Source of the DNA: Bacteroidota bacterium
Lineage (GTDB): Bacteria; Bacteroidota; Ignavibacteria; Ignavibacteriales; Ignavibacteriaceae
DNA length: 64,000 nt
Direction of reading: 5' to 3'
Assembly: GCA_022573715.1 (NCBI GenBank)
Contig: JACZTL010000010.1
Location: 1-64,000, forward strand
Made by a program: the position numbers and the translations under genes
Notes under the pieces: generated by a model
Databases searched by the model: none
Told to the model about the DNA's origin: nothing
Seen by the model: the letters and a program-made list of their open reading frames with translations, nothing else
Shown: in pieces, positions 16,971-26,317 of the stretch
How the letters are laid out: each line of letters begins with the position of its first letter
How positions within the stretch are numbered: position 1 is the first letter of the stretch

Positions 16971-19872
16971 ATCTTGTTTTTCTCTTTCTCGGTTTTCTTA
17001 TTTTAAAATTTTGTGACGAAATTACACCATCTATATTTATTTCTATTATATAGCTTCCGGGGTGCAGATATGTTTTTCCGTTATCTGTTTTTTTGAATTC
17101 AACTTTTTTCTTCTTACTGTTAACAGCTTCTTTGTATTCCTCAACATTTTCTTTGTCGATTGACAAATCATAGCTGACAAAGTTTAATCCTATTTCACAA
17201 GTGTCTTTAATATTTGCTAATTCCAAACCTTTATTTGTTTTTATAGTTATCTCTGCAATAACATTCTTTTTTGAAAAAAATGTCAATTGCACTGAGGGTT
17301 CAATTGCATTTCCCCAAGCATAATATTTGTTACCCCACCTTTCGCTGAATTTTTTATTTTTTACAGGAAATAAATGAATTGTTGAACTTAAAACACTTTC
17401 GTTTAACTCCTCTATGTGCTCAATATCGACAATGTAAATAGACCTCCCGTGAGTGCCAACTACCAAATCTTTATCTCTTTTTTGAATTGCCAAATCGTGT
17501 ACTGGAACAGCAGGCATACCGTTAAAAAGAGCCATGAAGATTTTTCCTCTGTCTAATGAAACATATAAACCATGGTCTGTACCGACATAAAGAATGTTCT
17601 TATTATAGGGATCTTCTTTAACAACGTTAATTGGTTCGGCAGGTAGATTTGTTCCTATTTTATTCCATGTTACTCCGTAATCATCAGATGAAAAAATATA
17701 CGAATTGAAATCATCTAATCTATATCCGTTAAGTGAAACATAAATTCTAGATAACTTGTGAGAAGAGGCGGTAACTCTACTTACCCATAAATGTACCGGA
17801 AGCCCTTTTGATATATTTTCCCATTTAGCTCCCCCGTCTTTGCTTACATAAACAAGCCCGTCGTCACTTCCTGTGTAGAGCAATCCAAACTGAAGTGTTG
17901 ATTCATCAATAGTTGTTAAAGTTCCGTAGGGAACATCACCTTCTTTCCAACCTTTAGTTAAATCGAATGAAATAGTTTTGTAATCATCCCCTTTGTTAAG
18001 TGATCTGTGAAGTTTGTTTGATCCGATGTAAAAAATATCTGCATTGTGATTAGACAGATGAATAGGCGACTGCCAGTTAAATCTTAGTGTTTTTTCACCA
18101 AGTTCCGGCATTGGTTTTATCGGTACATTTTTTCTTGTAATTTTATTTATCCTGAAATAATTACCGAATTGAAAACCGGTATAAACAGTTTTATTATTGG
18201 TAGTATCCACATTTACCTGCATTCCATCACCGCCGAGAATAAATTTATACGGGTATTGTCCTGATGAATACCATTTGTTGTTCGGGGTGTAAGTACTTGG
18301 TCCGTACCAGACACCGTTATCCTGTAGCCCCCCGTATACGTTATAAGGTTTTTCATTATCTACAGCAATCGTGTAAAATTGTCCTACTGCAGGTGTGTTG
18401 GCTTTAAACCAATGTTTTCCATTATCATAAGTAATGTTAATGCCGCCGTCGTTCCCAATAATTAAATGACCGTCTTTGTTTGGATTTATCCACAATGCGT
18501 GATAATCTCCGTGCACGTTTTCACCATCAATTGATTTAAATGTTTTACCTCCGTCCACCGAATGCAGCACGGGCACTCCCAAAATATAAATGCTTTTATC
18601 ATCATTAGAATTCACTCTTATCTCGCCAAAATAATAACCGTATGTGTAAAACATATTGTCTATAAAATCTTTGTTTGTTTTTTTCCATGTTTTTCCTCCA
18701 TCATCCGAGCGGTAAACTTCTGCACCGATAATTGGTGCATCAAATAAATTCTGGTTAGCATCAGAAAGATAAACAACCAATGCATTAGGTTTTATTGTAC
18801 CTTTTCGAACCATATTGAAAATTTTTGCTGCACTGTATTTTTTTGGAAAACCGTTGGCATCTAAGAAATCATTTAAATCATCTTTATTTAAGATTAAGAA
18901 ATCTTTTACAGAAATATTTTTCAACAATTCTTTTGTTACAGCTGGTTTTTCTTTTTCAATCTTTTTTATCCTGTGTGTTTGATTATCAACAGATGCATAA
19001 ATTATTTGAGGATTATTTTTATAAATAGCTAATCCAATTCTGCCAATACCCTCACCTGTAGGAAAACCGCTTAGCATTGTTGTAATTAATTTCCAAGTTT
19101 CTCCACCGTCTTTACTTTTAAAAATACCTGAAGTTCTCCCCGATTCAACAAAATTCCACGCGCTCCTTGTTCTATGCCACATTGAAGCGTATAAAATTTT
19201 TGTGTTGTTTGGATCTATGGCTAAATCAATTGCCCCTGTGTTGTCATCAATAAATAAAGTTTGCTTCCAAGTTTTACCGCCGTCTGTAGTTTTATAAACA
19301 CCTCTTTCTTTATTAGGTGAATAAAGATGACCTAAAGCGGCGACCCAAACAGTGCTGGGGTCATCCTGTGATATAATTATCCTTCCGGTATGATGAGTCT
19401 CTGCAAGTCCTATGTGCTGCCAGGTTTTCCCTTTATCATTGCTTTTATAGATACCCGTACCGGAATAGGAAGAACGGCTCGAATTATTTTCTCCAGTGCC
19501 TACCCAAATAATTTCTCCGTTATTCCAATCTACTGCAATATCACCAATTGTCATTGAAGCTTCATTATCAAAAAGGGGAGTAAAAGATATACCGTTATCC
19601 TTTGTTACCCATAACCCTCCCGAAGCGTAAGCAATATAAAAATTTGTCGGATCAATAGGTGAAACATCAATATCTACAACTCTTCCACTCATTATTGAAG
19701 GACCGACCGATTTTAATTCTACATTTTTAAGCAGTGAGTTTTTTTGAAGTATTTGTCTTTGTTTGAACGCTTCAAATCTTTCAGAAGCTTTTGTAGGTTG
19801 AGGAATACTGCTTTGAGGATAAATAAATTGAGATACAATTAATAACATTAAAATTAATAAAAACTTTTTCAT
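16969..19872 (-). CDS. Secreted BNR/Asp-box repeat protein (sortilin/VPS10-like propeller)
   Basis: A 967-residue exported protein with a signal peptide (about 1-19, ending before QSSIPQP). It contains about nine Asp-box-like repeats of the SxDxGxTW type (SNDKGKTW, TTDGGKTW, SKDGGETW, SDDGGKTW, SVDGGKTF, SKDGGAKW and others), the hallmark of BNR/sialidase-type or VPS10 beta-propellers. No catalytic residues of a glycoside hydrolase can be assigned. The end is a basic tail (KPRKRKTR), with no visible T9SS or PEP sorting domain. The gene lies 15 bases downstream of the YjjX-like gene. Confidence 0.85.
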   Translation of the reverse strand: MKKFLLILMLLIVSQFIYPQSSIPQPTKASERFEAFKQRQILQKNSLLKNVELKSVGPSIMSGRVVDIDVSPIDPTNFYIAYASGGLWVTKDNGISFTPLFDNEASMTIGDIAVDWNNGEIIWVGTGENNSSRSSYSGTGIYKSNDKGKTWQHIGLAETHHTGRIIISQDDPSTVWVAALGHLYSPNKERGVYKTTDGGKTWKQTLFIDDNTGAIDLAIDPNNTKILYASMWHRTRSAWNFVESGRTSGIFKSKDGGETWKLITTMLSGFPTGEGIGRIGLAIYKNNPQIIYASVDNQTHRIKKIEKEKPAVTKELLKNISVKDFLILNKDDLNDFLDANGFPKKYSAAKIFNMVRKGTIKPNALVVYLSDANQNLFDAPIIGAEVYRSDDGGKTWKKTNKDFIDNMFYTYGYYFGEIRVNSNDDKSIYILGVPVLHSVDGGKTFKSIDGENVHGDYHALWINPNKDGHLIIGNDGGINITYDNGKHWFKANTPAVGQFYTIAVDNEKPYNVYGGLQDNGVWYGPSTYTPNNKWYSSGQYPYKFILGGDGMQVNVDTTNNKTVYTGFQFGNYFRINKITRKNVPIKPMPELGEKTLRFNWQSPIHLSNHNADIFYIGSNKLHRSLNKGDDYKTISFDLTKGWKEGDVPYGTLTTIDESTLQFGLLYTGSDDGLVYVSKDGGAKWENISKGLPVHLWVSRVTASSHKLSRIYVSLNGYRLDDFNSYIFSSDDYGVTWNKIGTNLPAEPINVVKEDPYNKNILYVGTDHGLYVSLDRGKIFMALFNGMPAVPVHDLAIQKRDKDLVVGTHGRSIYIVDIEHIEELNESVLSSTIHLFPVKNKKFSERWGNKYYAWGNAIEPSVQLTFFSKKNVIAEITIKTNKGLELANIKDTCEIGLNFVSYDLSIDKENVEEYKEAVNSKKKKVEFKKTDNGKTYLHPGSYIIEINIDGVISSQNFKIRKPRKRKTR

Positions 19873-19887
19873 TTTTTATACTCTTTT

Positions 19888-20421
19888 TTATTCAAAATAC
19901 TCTTTATGTAACAAAGGAATAAGTGCAGTAATTTTTCCCGGAACATACAGATCTTTTCTTGTCAATTTTCCATTAGTAAAATAACCAATTGCTCCCTTTT
20001 TCTGTTTTGTGTTCTGTTCGTTTTGTATTTCGTCCATCACATCACCCAACTCTTTACCGTTTTTTATTTCTTTAATTACTTTTTCGGGTAATTCAAAATG
20101 AGCTGAAGTTCCGAATCCCTTTCTACCCGTTTTATCCATTATACAAACAACACCGTATGCAAACCATCTGCTAAACAATTTGGATATTCCGCCTTCAATA
20201 CCCGTAAAATAATCGGCATTTAAATTTTGTTGTTCATTAATCTTTTTAAGTTCTAATGTTCTGTTTTCTGCCCCGAAAAAAGTTTCGTCATTAAACGGTT
20301 GAGCTGGTACGTTCGACTCAATACTAAACCCGATCACTTCAACTTCATGGAAGTATTTTTCAAACGCTTCTATAACGGCTTCTATTTTTACAGAGTTTTT
20401 TGAGCCAACAAGTATTTTCAT
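19888..20421 (-). CDS. yjjX: YjjX-family inosine/xanthosine triphosphatase
   Basis: House-cleaning NTPase of the DUF84 family that hydrolyses non-canonical purine triphosphates such as ITP and XTP. The N-terminal VGSKNSVKIEAV, the ESNVPAQPFNDETFFGAENR segment and GIEGG are characteristic, as is the C-terminal GAIGYFTNGKLTRKDLY. The 177 residues are full length. It sits 8 bases downstream of the DUF5916 gene in the same direction, with no evident functional relation. Confidence 0.88.
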   Translation of the reverse strand: MKILVGSKNSVKIEAVIEAFEKYFHEVEVIGFSIESNVPAQPFNDETFFGAENRTLELKKINEQQNLNADYFTGIEGGISKLFSRWFAYGVVCIMDKTGRKGFGTSAHFELPEKVIKEIKNGKELGDVMDEIQNEQNTKQKKGAIGYFTNGKLTRKDLYVPGKITALIPLLHKEYFE

Positions 20422-20429
20422 AAATTAGA

Positions 20430-22577
20430 TTAAATAATAATAAGCCAAACAAATTTTAATAGTATAGTAAAGTTTTTTGATTTCAATTTATTTTCTGTTG
20501 ATAACAAATGATTGATAACAAGATAAAAATTACTTCCAACTTTTGGTTCCCATTTCAGGCGGTAATTCATATTTAATTCATTTAATTCATTATTCCACTG
20601 TGTAAAGACAGAAGAATTAACCTTAGTGGAAAAGTCATATAATACTCTTGCAATGTATTCGTCTGTTGTAAAATCAACATTATTGAGTGTAATAATGTTT
20701 TTTCTAAAGTCCCCGGATAGTGTAAGATGAGAGTTAGCATTCCAGGTGAGTGTGCCTTCATAGGTTTTAATTTTACCGTTGTAAAAATCTCCGAATTCAG
20801 CACTTAACCCTCCGTAAAAATTACGGGTTCTTGTTGTGTTTAGATTTGTTTCAAAAGATGTAAACCAATACTTACCTTTTCTAACAAAATTATTATCAAA
20901 AAGCTCAAAATCATCTTCTACAAAATCAAAAGTCCTGTTAATCTGAAAAGAAAATCTATCACCTTTAATGGTGGTAAAACCGAATGGCTGAATAGAAATA
21001 TCAGCAGCCAAAAGTGTGTTGTCTTTGTCAAACTGAAAGTCTGTTTCAATAGGCTCAAATTGTAATTTTTTAATACTTCCAAAGTCTACTCTTGGCGAAA
21101 TTCTTAAATTATAGCTTACCGTTTGAATAGCATTTCTTGAAATGAAACCAATGCCTGGATTAAATTTTTGCTGTATAAATCCGTAAGACATAAACTGATC
21201 GATTAAATCATTCGAATAATCCAAAAATACACGAGCCGCCCAAGAATTTTTACCTCCGTGTTTTTCGTCTGTCTTTGCCACACGTAAACCGAAAGCTAGG
21301 TTTTTGTCATTTAAGAATTTATTTGTACGCAGAAGTACATCGGCGCCGACAGACCTGTTAAAACCATGAATCGATAATTTGTTTGAAAAGAAAATACCGA
21401 CATAAGATTGATCAAAAATATCAATCTTTACACGAGCTACACCATAATTTATAGAAGGCTCTCCTTTTTCGGCAGATGTTTGTACATCTAAAATTCCGAG
21501 TTCCATCTTGTTTGTTCTACCTACAAGTTTTGCACCTGCTATAATAGATATTTCGTTTTCATCACTTATTCCAATTCTTCTGCTGTAAAAAAGATCATTC
21601 CTTCCACCAAAGCCAAAACTAAAAATATTTGCCCCTTCCAAGAAAAATTCTCTTTGTTCTGGAAAGAAGAAAGGAAAACGTGATAAATTAATTACTGCTC
21701 TATCCGATTCCACCTGTGCAAAATCAGTATTAAAAGTAAGATCTAAAGAAAGTGACTGGGTTAAACCATATTTTATATCCAAACCGACTTCGTGTAAAGT
21801 TGTGCTTTCAGTTTCATTTTTTTCTGTTCCTAAAGTAATAAACGGTTTTAAATAGACCGGATTTCCTCTTTTAATTTCTTTTATACCAAGTAATTTACCT
21901 TGCTTTGAGAGATCATAAAATACTATATCTTTGCTTACAGCAGACCATCTTATAGTTTCGCCGTTTCTTGCAATACTTCTTGTAAATTCAATCCCCCACA
22001 CCTGCACCGGTTTATCGTAAAATTTAAATGTTGAAAATGGAAATACCAGTTCGGTACTCCATCCACTGTCAACAATTGCCGAACGTACATCCCATATTCC
22101 ATGCCATTTTTCATTAAAACCTGTAAAGCCACTAGATCCATTTAACAGAGCATCATCTCTCATTCCCAAAGGGTTAGTCCCAAACCAGTACCCGCTTCTT
22201 TTATCGTTAAAGGTATCAAATATTAAAGAGATGTTGTCATCAGCTCCCCAAGCACCGTCAAGTTTTAATGCTCTCGCTACAATTTTTTTAGGATCGGTAT
22301 CATAACACATAAAACTGACATAAATATTGTCGTCATCGTATAAAATTCTAACCTCGGTTTTTTGAGAGGGTGTTTTCCCTGCGATTGGTTCCTGCTGAAG
22401 GAAATCAGAAATTGGTTTGGCAAGATTCCAAACAGAGTCATTAAGTATTCCGTCAATTACCGGTGGATTAGGAGTGTTTGTAGCATATATAGTTTTATTT
22501 TGAGCAATTATTTTAACTGAGAATAAAATTAGAACCGTAATAATTATAAATGCTGGTTTAAAAAAAGAATATCTCAC
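20430..22577 (-). CDS. CBM9-like plus DUF5916 outer-membrane-type protein
   Basis: A 715-residue exported protein. A signal peptide (about 1-25, ending IIAQN) is followed by a CBM9-like carbohydrate-binding domain (about 35-220, with PVIDGILNDSVWNLA and VRILYDDDNIYVSFMCYDTDP). From about 230 to the end comes the DUF5916 region, rich in alternating aromatic strands and containing SRFPFFFPEQREFFLEGANIF, which looks like an outer-membrane barrel. The family is common in Bacteroidota and relatives, and its function is not settled. Upstream are 93 bases of AT-rich spacer. Confidence 0.88.
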   Translation of the reverse strand: MRYSFFKPAFIIITVLILFSVKIIAQNKTIYATNTPNPPVIDGILNDSVWNLAKPISDFLQQEPIAGKTPSQKTEVRILYDDDNIYVSFMCYDTDPKKIVARALKLDGAWGADDNISLIFDTFNDKRSGYWFGTNPLGMRDDALLNGSSGFTGFNEKWHGIWDVRSAIVDSGWSTELVFPFSTFKFYDKPVQVWGIEFTRSIARNGETIRWSAVSKDIVFYDLSKQGKLLGIKEIKRGNPVYLKPFITLGTEKNETESTTLHEVGLDIKYGLTQSLSLDLTFNTDFAQVESDRAVINLSRFPFFFPEQREFFLEGANIFSFGFGGRNDLFYSRRIGISDENEISIIAGAKLVGRTNKMELGILDVQTSAEKGEPSINYGVARVKIDIFDQSYVGIFFSNKLSIHGFNRSVGADVLLRTNKFLNDKNLAFGLRVAKTDEKHGGKNSWAARVFLDYSNDLIDQFMSYGFIQQKFNPGIGFISRNAIQTVSYNLRISPRVDFGSIKKLQFEPIETDFQFDKDNTLLAADISIQPFGFTTIKGDRFSFQINRTFDFVEDDFELFDNNFVRKGKYWFTSFETNLNTTRTRNFYGGLSAEFGDFYNGKIKTYEGTLTWNANSHLTLSGDFRKNIITLNNVDFTTDEYIARVLYDFSTKVNSSVFTQWNNELNELNMNYRLKWEPKVGSNFYLVINHLLSTENKLKSKNFTILLKFVWLIII

Positions 22578-22670
22578 TACAATAAAGGAATAGTATAAAA
22601 TTAGTTTAAGTATATAGTAAGATATGTATTTATACTAAAAAATAATTATCAATATAGACTATTGTTTTTT

Positions 22671-22955
22671 TTATTCCTCAATTTTTACACCTTTCCAAAA
22701 CGCAATATGCCCTTTAATGTTGCTCGCAGCATCGGATGGACTTTCATAATACCAGGCTGCATCTTTATTAACTTGTCCGTCAACCACAACGTCATAATAA
22801 TTTGCGGTTCCCTTCCACGGACAAACAGTGTGCATATCGTTGCTTCTTAAAAATTCTTCCTTAACTGATTGAGCAGGGAAGTAAATATTTCTTTCAACTA
22901 TTTCATATTCATTACTTTCAGCAATTATTTTACCGTTCCAAATTGCTTTTGCCAT
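22671..22955 (-). CDS. DUF427-domain protein
   Basis: A 94-residue protein covering a full DUF427 domain: AIWNGKIIAES at the start, then IYFPAQSV, TVCPWKGTANYYDV and AAWYYESP. Its biochemical role is unknown. It follows lpdA by 108 bases on the same strand, so it may be a separate unit or a trailing member of the pyruvate dehydrogenase run. Confidence 0.88.
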   Translation of the reverse strand: MAKAIWNGKIIAESNEYEIVERNIYFPAQSVKEEFLRSNDMHTVCPWKGTANYYDVVVDGQVNKDAAWYYESPSDAASNIKGHIAFWKGVKIEE

Positions 22956-23063
22956 AAAATATTCCTTTATATTTTTATTAACAAAATAATTTAATCGTTT
23001 AAAAATATGTGTCGTTCAATTACCATCATTTAAATAAAACATCTCCCAAAAATGGGATGAAAT

Positions 23064-24479
23064 TTACTTTCTTTTCGGTTTGTAAATATGTGTGCTTTGT
23101 CCAAAGAATACTTCGGCAGCCTCCATTATTGTTTCGGATAAAGTCGGGTGAGGATGAATAGTTAATTTTAAATCCGTTAGGTTGGCGCCCATTTCAATAG
23201 CAAGAACACCTTCTGCAATTAGTTCTCCGGCACCAGGTCCGCAGATTCCAATGCCTAATAATCTCTCGGTTTCCGGATCCACAATTAATTTTGTTACGCC
23301 GTCTTTCCTGTCGATAGTTGTTGCTCTACCGGATGCTGCCCAAGGGAATTTAGCAACTTTATAATTTATCTTCTGTTCTCTTGCCTGATTTTCAGTTAAT
23401 CCCGCCCATGCAATTTCGGGATCAGTAAAAACAACTGCCGGAATTGCAAGTGGTTCAAATGCGGATTTGTGCCCGGCAATTACTTCAACTGCAACTCTTC
23501 CTTCGTGTGAGGCTTTGTGTGCAAGCATAGGTTCACCTATAATATCCCCGATTGCAAAAATATTTTTATCCAATGTCCTAAGCTGATTGTCTGTTACTAT
23601 CCAGCCTTTTTCATTTACTTTTACATTTGTGTTTTCCAGCCCCAGCCCATCCGTAACCGGTTTTCTACCGATTGACATTAATACATAATCATAAGTAATT
23701 GATTTTTTATTATTATCTTTATAAACTATAGTAACCTTTATTCCGTTCTTTATCTCTTTCATCTCAACTACTTTTGAGTTCAGCATTACTTCGTTGAAAT
23801 TTTCTTTTATCCTTTTTGAAAGGAAACTGACCAAATCTCTGTCAGCACCGGGAAGCAAACCTGACGTCATCTCAACAACTGAAACCTTACTACCCAAAGC
23901 GTAATAGACAGAGCCGATCTCCAATCCTATATAACCACCACCGACGATTAAAAGACTTTTGGGTATTGCGGGTAAATCCAGAGCAGTTGTTGAATTAAGA
24001 AGTCTTTTGCTTTTAATATCTAACGAAGGGATTGTAGCAATTCTTGAACCCGTAGCAATAATAGCATTATCAAATTTTAATTCTTCCTCTTTACCGGAAA
24101 TTAATTTAACCGTTAAAGTATTTGAATCTTTAAATGAAGCCGTACCTTCGACAAAATTTATTTTTCTTTGCTTTGACAGCACTCCCAAACCCCCGGTCAG
24201 ACTTGAAACGACTGAGCTTTTCCAATCTCTTAACTTTTTAAGATCGATTTTAGGTTCTGAAAATTCTATCCCCCAATTTGATGCTTCCTTTGTTTCGTTT
24301 ATTAATTTTGCAACGTGAAGTAAAGCTTTTGACGGGATACAGCCTCTATAAAGACAAACACCACCGGGATTTTTTTCTTTATCTATTAGAGTTACTTTTA
24401 TTCCCAAATCGGCGGCTAAAAAAGCGGCCGCATAACCCCCGGGACCTGCACCTATTACGACTAATTCTGCTTTATCCAT
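23064..24479 (-). CDS. lpdA: Dihydrolipoyl dehydrogenase (E3)
   Basis: FAD enzyme that reoxidises dihydrolipoyl groups with NAD+ in the pyruvate dehydrogenase complex. It has the FAD-binding GAGPGGYAAA near residue 10, redox-active Cys42 and Cys47 in GGVCLYRGCIPSK, the NAD-binding GGGYIGLEIG and the FAIGDI segment. The dimer-interface HPHPTLSE with the catalytic His lies near 443-450. The 471 residues are full length. Its position 22 bases after aceF assigns it to this complex. Confidence 0.96.
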   Translation of the reverse strand: MDKAELVVIGAGPGGYAAAFLAADLGIKVTLIDKEKNPGGVCLYRGCIPSKALLHVAKLINETKEASNWGIEFSEPKIDLKKLRDWKSSVVSSLTGGLGVLSKQRKINFVEGTASFKDSNTLTVKLISGKEEELKFDNAIIATGSRIATIPSLDIKSKRLLNSTTALDLPAIPKSLLIVGGGYIGLEIGSVYYALGSKVSVVEMTSGLLPGADRDLVSFLSKRIKENFNEVMLNSKVVEMKEIKNGIKVTIVYKDNNKKSITYDYVLMSIGRKPVTDGLGLENTNVKVNEKGWIVTDNQLRTLDKNIFAIGDIIGEPMLAHKASHEGRVAVEVIAGHKSAFEPLAIPAVVFTDPEIAWAGLTENQAREQKINYKVAKFPWAASGRATTIDRKDGVTKLIVDPETERLLGIGICGPGAGELIAEGVLAIEMGANLTDLKLTIHPHPTLSETIMEAAEVFFGQSTHIYKPKRK

Positions 24480-24501
24480 AAATAATTTTTTTAAATATTC
24501 A

Positions 24502-26154
24502 TTAATTTGATTCGATTAAAATTTTCATCGGGTCTTCCAAAGTTTCGCAAACCCATCTTAAAAATCTTGCAGCGTCGGCACCGTCAATTATTCTATGGTC
24601 GTAGGAAAGTGACAAAGGGAGCATTAATCTTGGATTAAACTTTCCATCTTTGTAAATAGGTTCATGTCTGCCGCGGGAAACTCCCAGTATAGCAACTTCG
24701 GGTGAATTTATTATCGGTGTAAAAGATGTCCCGCCTATACCACCCAAATTAGTAATTGTTATACTTCCGCCTTGTAATTCTTCGAGGGAAATCTTTCTTT
24801 CTCTTGCTTTTTCTGCCAACTGACCCATTACAACAGAAAGTTCAGTTAAATTTTTGGTGTCCGTATTTTTTATTACTGGCACCATCAAACCGTTTTCAGT
24901 ATCAACTGCAATACCGATGTTATAATATTTTTTATAAATAATTTCCTGTTTCTCCATATCAATACTAGAATTAAAAGTAGGAAATTTCTTTAATGCTTCC
25001 GTTAATACTTTAATGAGAATAGAAGTAATCGTTAATTTGCCGCCGGCTTCTTTGACCTTTGGATTTAAAGTTTTTCTCTCTTTTTCAAGTAATGTTATAT
25101 CTGCTTTGTCAAACTGCGTTACGTGCGGAATAGTTGACCATGCGTAACTAAGTTGTGCTGCCGTTACTTTACGAATTTTTGACATCGGTACATTTTCAAC
25201 TTCTCCGTATTTTGTGAAATCAGGCAACTTTTTTTGAGGAATACCTGTAACTATCGCAGCGGGTCTGTTTTCGTTCAGACTTTTCACATAAGCTTTTACA
25301 TCAGCTATTGATATTCTACTTGCCTGTCCGGTGCCTTGTACTTTTCTTATTTCCACACCTAATTCTCTTGCAAGTAATCTTACCGATGGTGCAGCAGGGG
25401 CTGCCCCGCGAGTTATAGGAGGTTGATGATCATCAAATTCACCGATTCTACTTTCTTCTATTTCACCTTTTGAGGGATCTATTTTAGTTTCTTCTTTTTT
25501 TACAGTTTCTTCTTCAATTTTTTTATTATCTGTTTGCCCGGGTTCTTTAACAACATCTGAAGTTTTAATTCTAAAGATAACATCACCAACATTTGGTTTA
25601 TCACCTTCTTTTACTAAAACTTTTTCAATTGTTCCATTAACCGTGGAGGGTACTTCAATAGTTGCTTTGTCGGTTTCTATTTCGAGCAATAACTGATCTA
25701 CAACAACGTTATCACCCTTTTTTACAAGTACGGAAAGTATGTCTGCAAAATCTATATTCTCACCAAGTTCAGGCAGCATATAATCAATAATTTCTTCTTT
25801 AACTTTTGTTGGTTTATCGGGCTTTTCAACTTTTACTTTATTCTCAATTTTAATTTTTGTTTCAACTGATTTACTTTGTTTGATTTCTTTTTTTATGGAA
25901 TCGGATTCTTGTTTACCTGTTTCTTCAACAATTAAAATTGTCTGACCTACTTTAACATTATCACCAGGTTTGACGGATAATTCTTTTACAACACCGGATA
26001 CTGTTGTCGGGACTTCTATTGTAGCTTTATCGGTTTCAATTTCAATAACTGATTGTTCTAATTCTATTTTGTCTCCTACGGATACTAATACATTTAAAAC
26101 ATCAGCAGAGTCTATATTCTCGCCAAGTTCGGGAAGTTTAAATTCTTTACTCAT
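24502..26154 (-). CDS. aceF: Pyruvate dehydrogenase dihydrolipoyl acetyltransferase (E2), two lipoyl domains
   Basis: Core of the pyruvate dehydrogenase complex; it moves the acetyl group from E1 to CoA. Two lipoyl domains carry ETDKATIEVP, with the lipoylated Lys at 43 and 163, separated by a charged Lys/Glu linker. A peripheral-subunit-binding domain follows (about 258-295, with PSVRLLARELGVEI). The acyltransferase domain ends with SYDHRIIDGADAARFLRW, containing the catalytic His-Asp pair. It lies between aceE and lpdA; the unusual 163-bp gap to aceE is described separately. Confidence 0.96.
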   Translation of the reverse strand: MSKEFKLPELGENIDSADVLNVLVSVGDKIELEQSVIEIETDKATIEVPTTVSGVVKELSVKPGDNVKVGQTILIVEETGKQESDSIKKEIKQSKSVETKIKIENKVKVEKPDKPTKVKEEIIDYMLPELGENIDFADILSVLVKKGDNVVVDQLLLEIETDKATIEVPSTVNGTIEKVLVKEGDKPNVGDVIFRIKTSDVVKEPGQTDNKKIEEETVKKEETKIDPSKGEIEESRIGEFDDHQPPITRGAAPAAPSVRLLARELGVEIRKVQGTGQASRISIADVKAYVKSLNENRPAAIVTGIPQKKLPDFTKYGEVENVPMSKIRKVTAAQLSYAWSTIPHVTQFDKADITLLEKERKTLNPKVKEAGGKLTITSILIKVLTEALKKFPTFNSSIDMEKQEIIYKKYYNIGIAVDTENGLMVPVIKNTDTKNLTELSVVMGQLAEKARERKISLEELQGGSITITNLGGIGGTSFTPIINSPEVAILGVSRGRHEPIYKDGKFNPRLMLPLSLSYDHRIIDGADAARFLRWVCETLEDPMKILIESN

Positions 26155-26176
26155 ATTTTGCCTTAATTAATAAGTT

Positions 26177-26296
26177 ATGTTACGCATTATTTCACGATTT
26201 ATAGCCACGACCTTACCGTTTTGGCTCGGCTAAGCCGAGACAGATAAGTTTTGGCTATTCATCCGTTAGCTAACGGATAATATTTTGCGTAAAGTG
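26177..26296 (-). repeat. Cluster of palindromes between aceE and aceF
   Basis: The 163-bp gap between aceE and aceF holds nested inverted repeats. One hairpin at 26225-26239 has 6-bp arms (CTCGGC/GCCGAG) and a 3-base centre. A second, at 26261-26278, is a perfect 18-bp palindrome (arms ATCCGTTAG/CTAACGGAT). Both are enclosed by TTACGCA at 26180-26186 and TGCGTAA at 26286-26292. The transcript could fold into a three-way junction. It may be a short mobile palindromic element or an mRNA-processing or stability signal; no T tract follows that would make a full terminator. Confidence 0.65.
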
Positions 26297-26317
26297 ACTT
26301 AATAAGATAAATATCCT

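Noticed and set aside
16969-19872. Glycoside hydrolase or sialidase activity for the BNR-repeat protein
   Set aside because: Asp-box repeats indicate a propeller fold, but no catalytic Arg triad or Tyr/Glu pair could be assigned.
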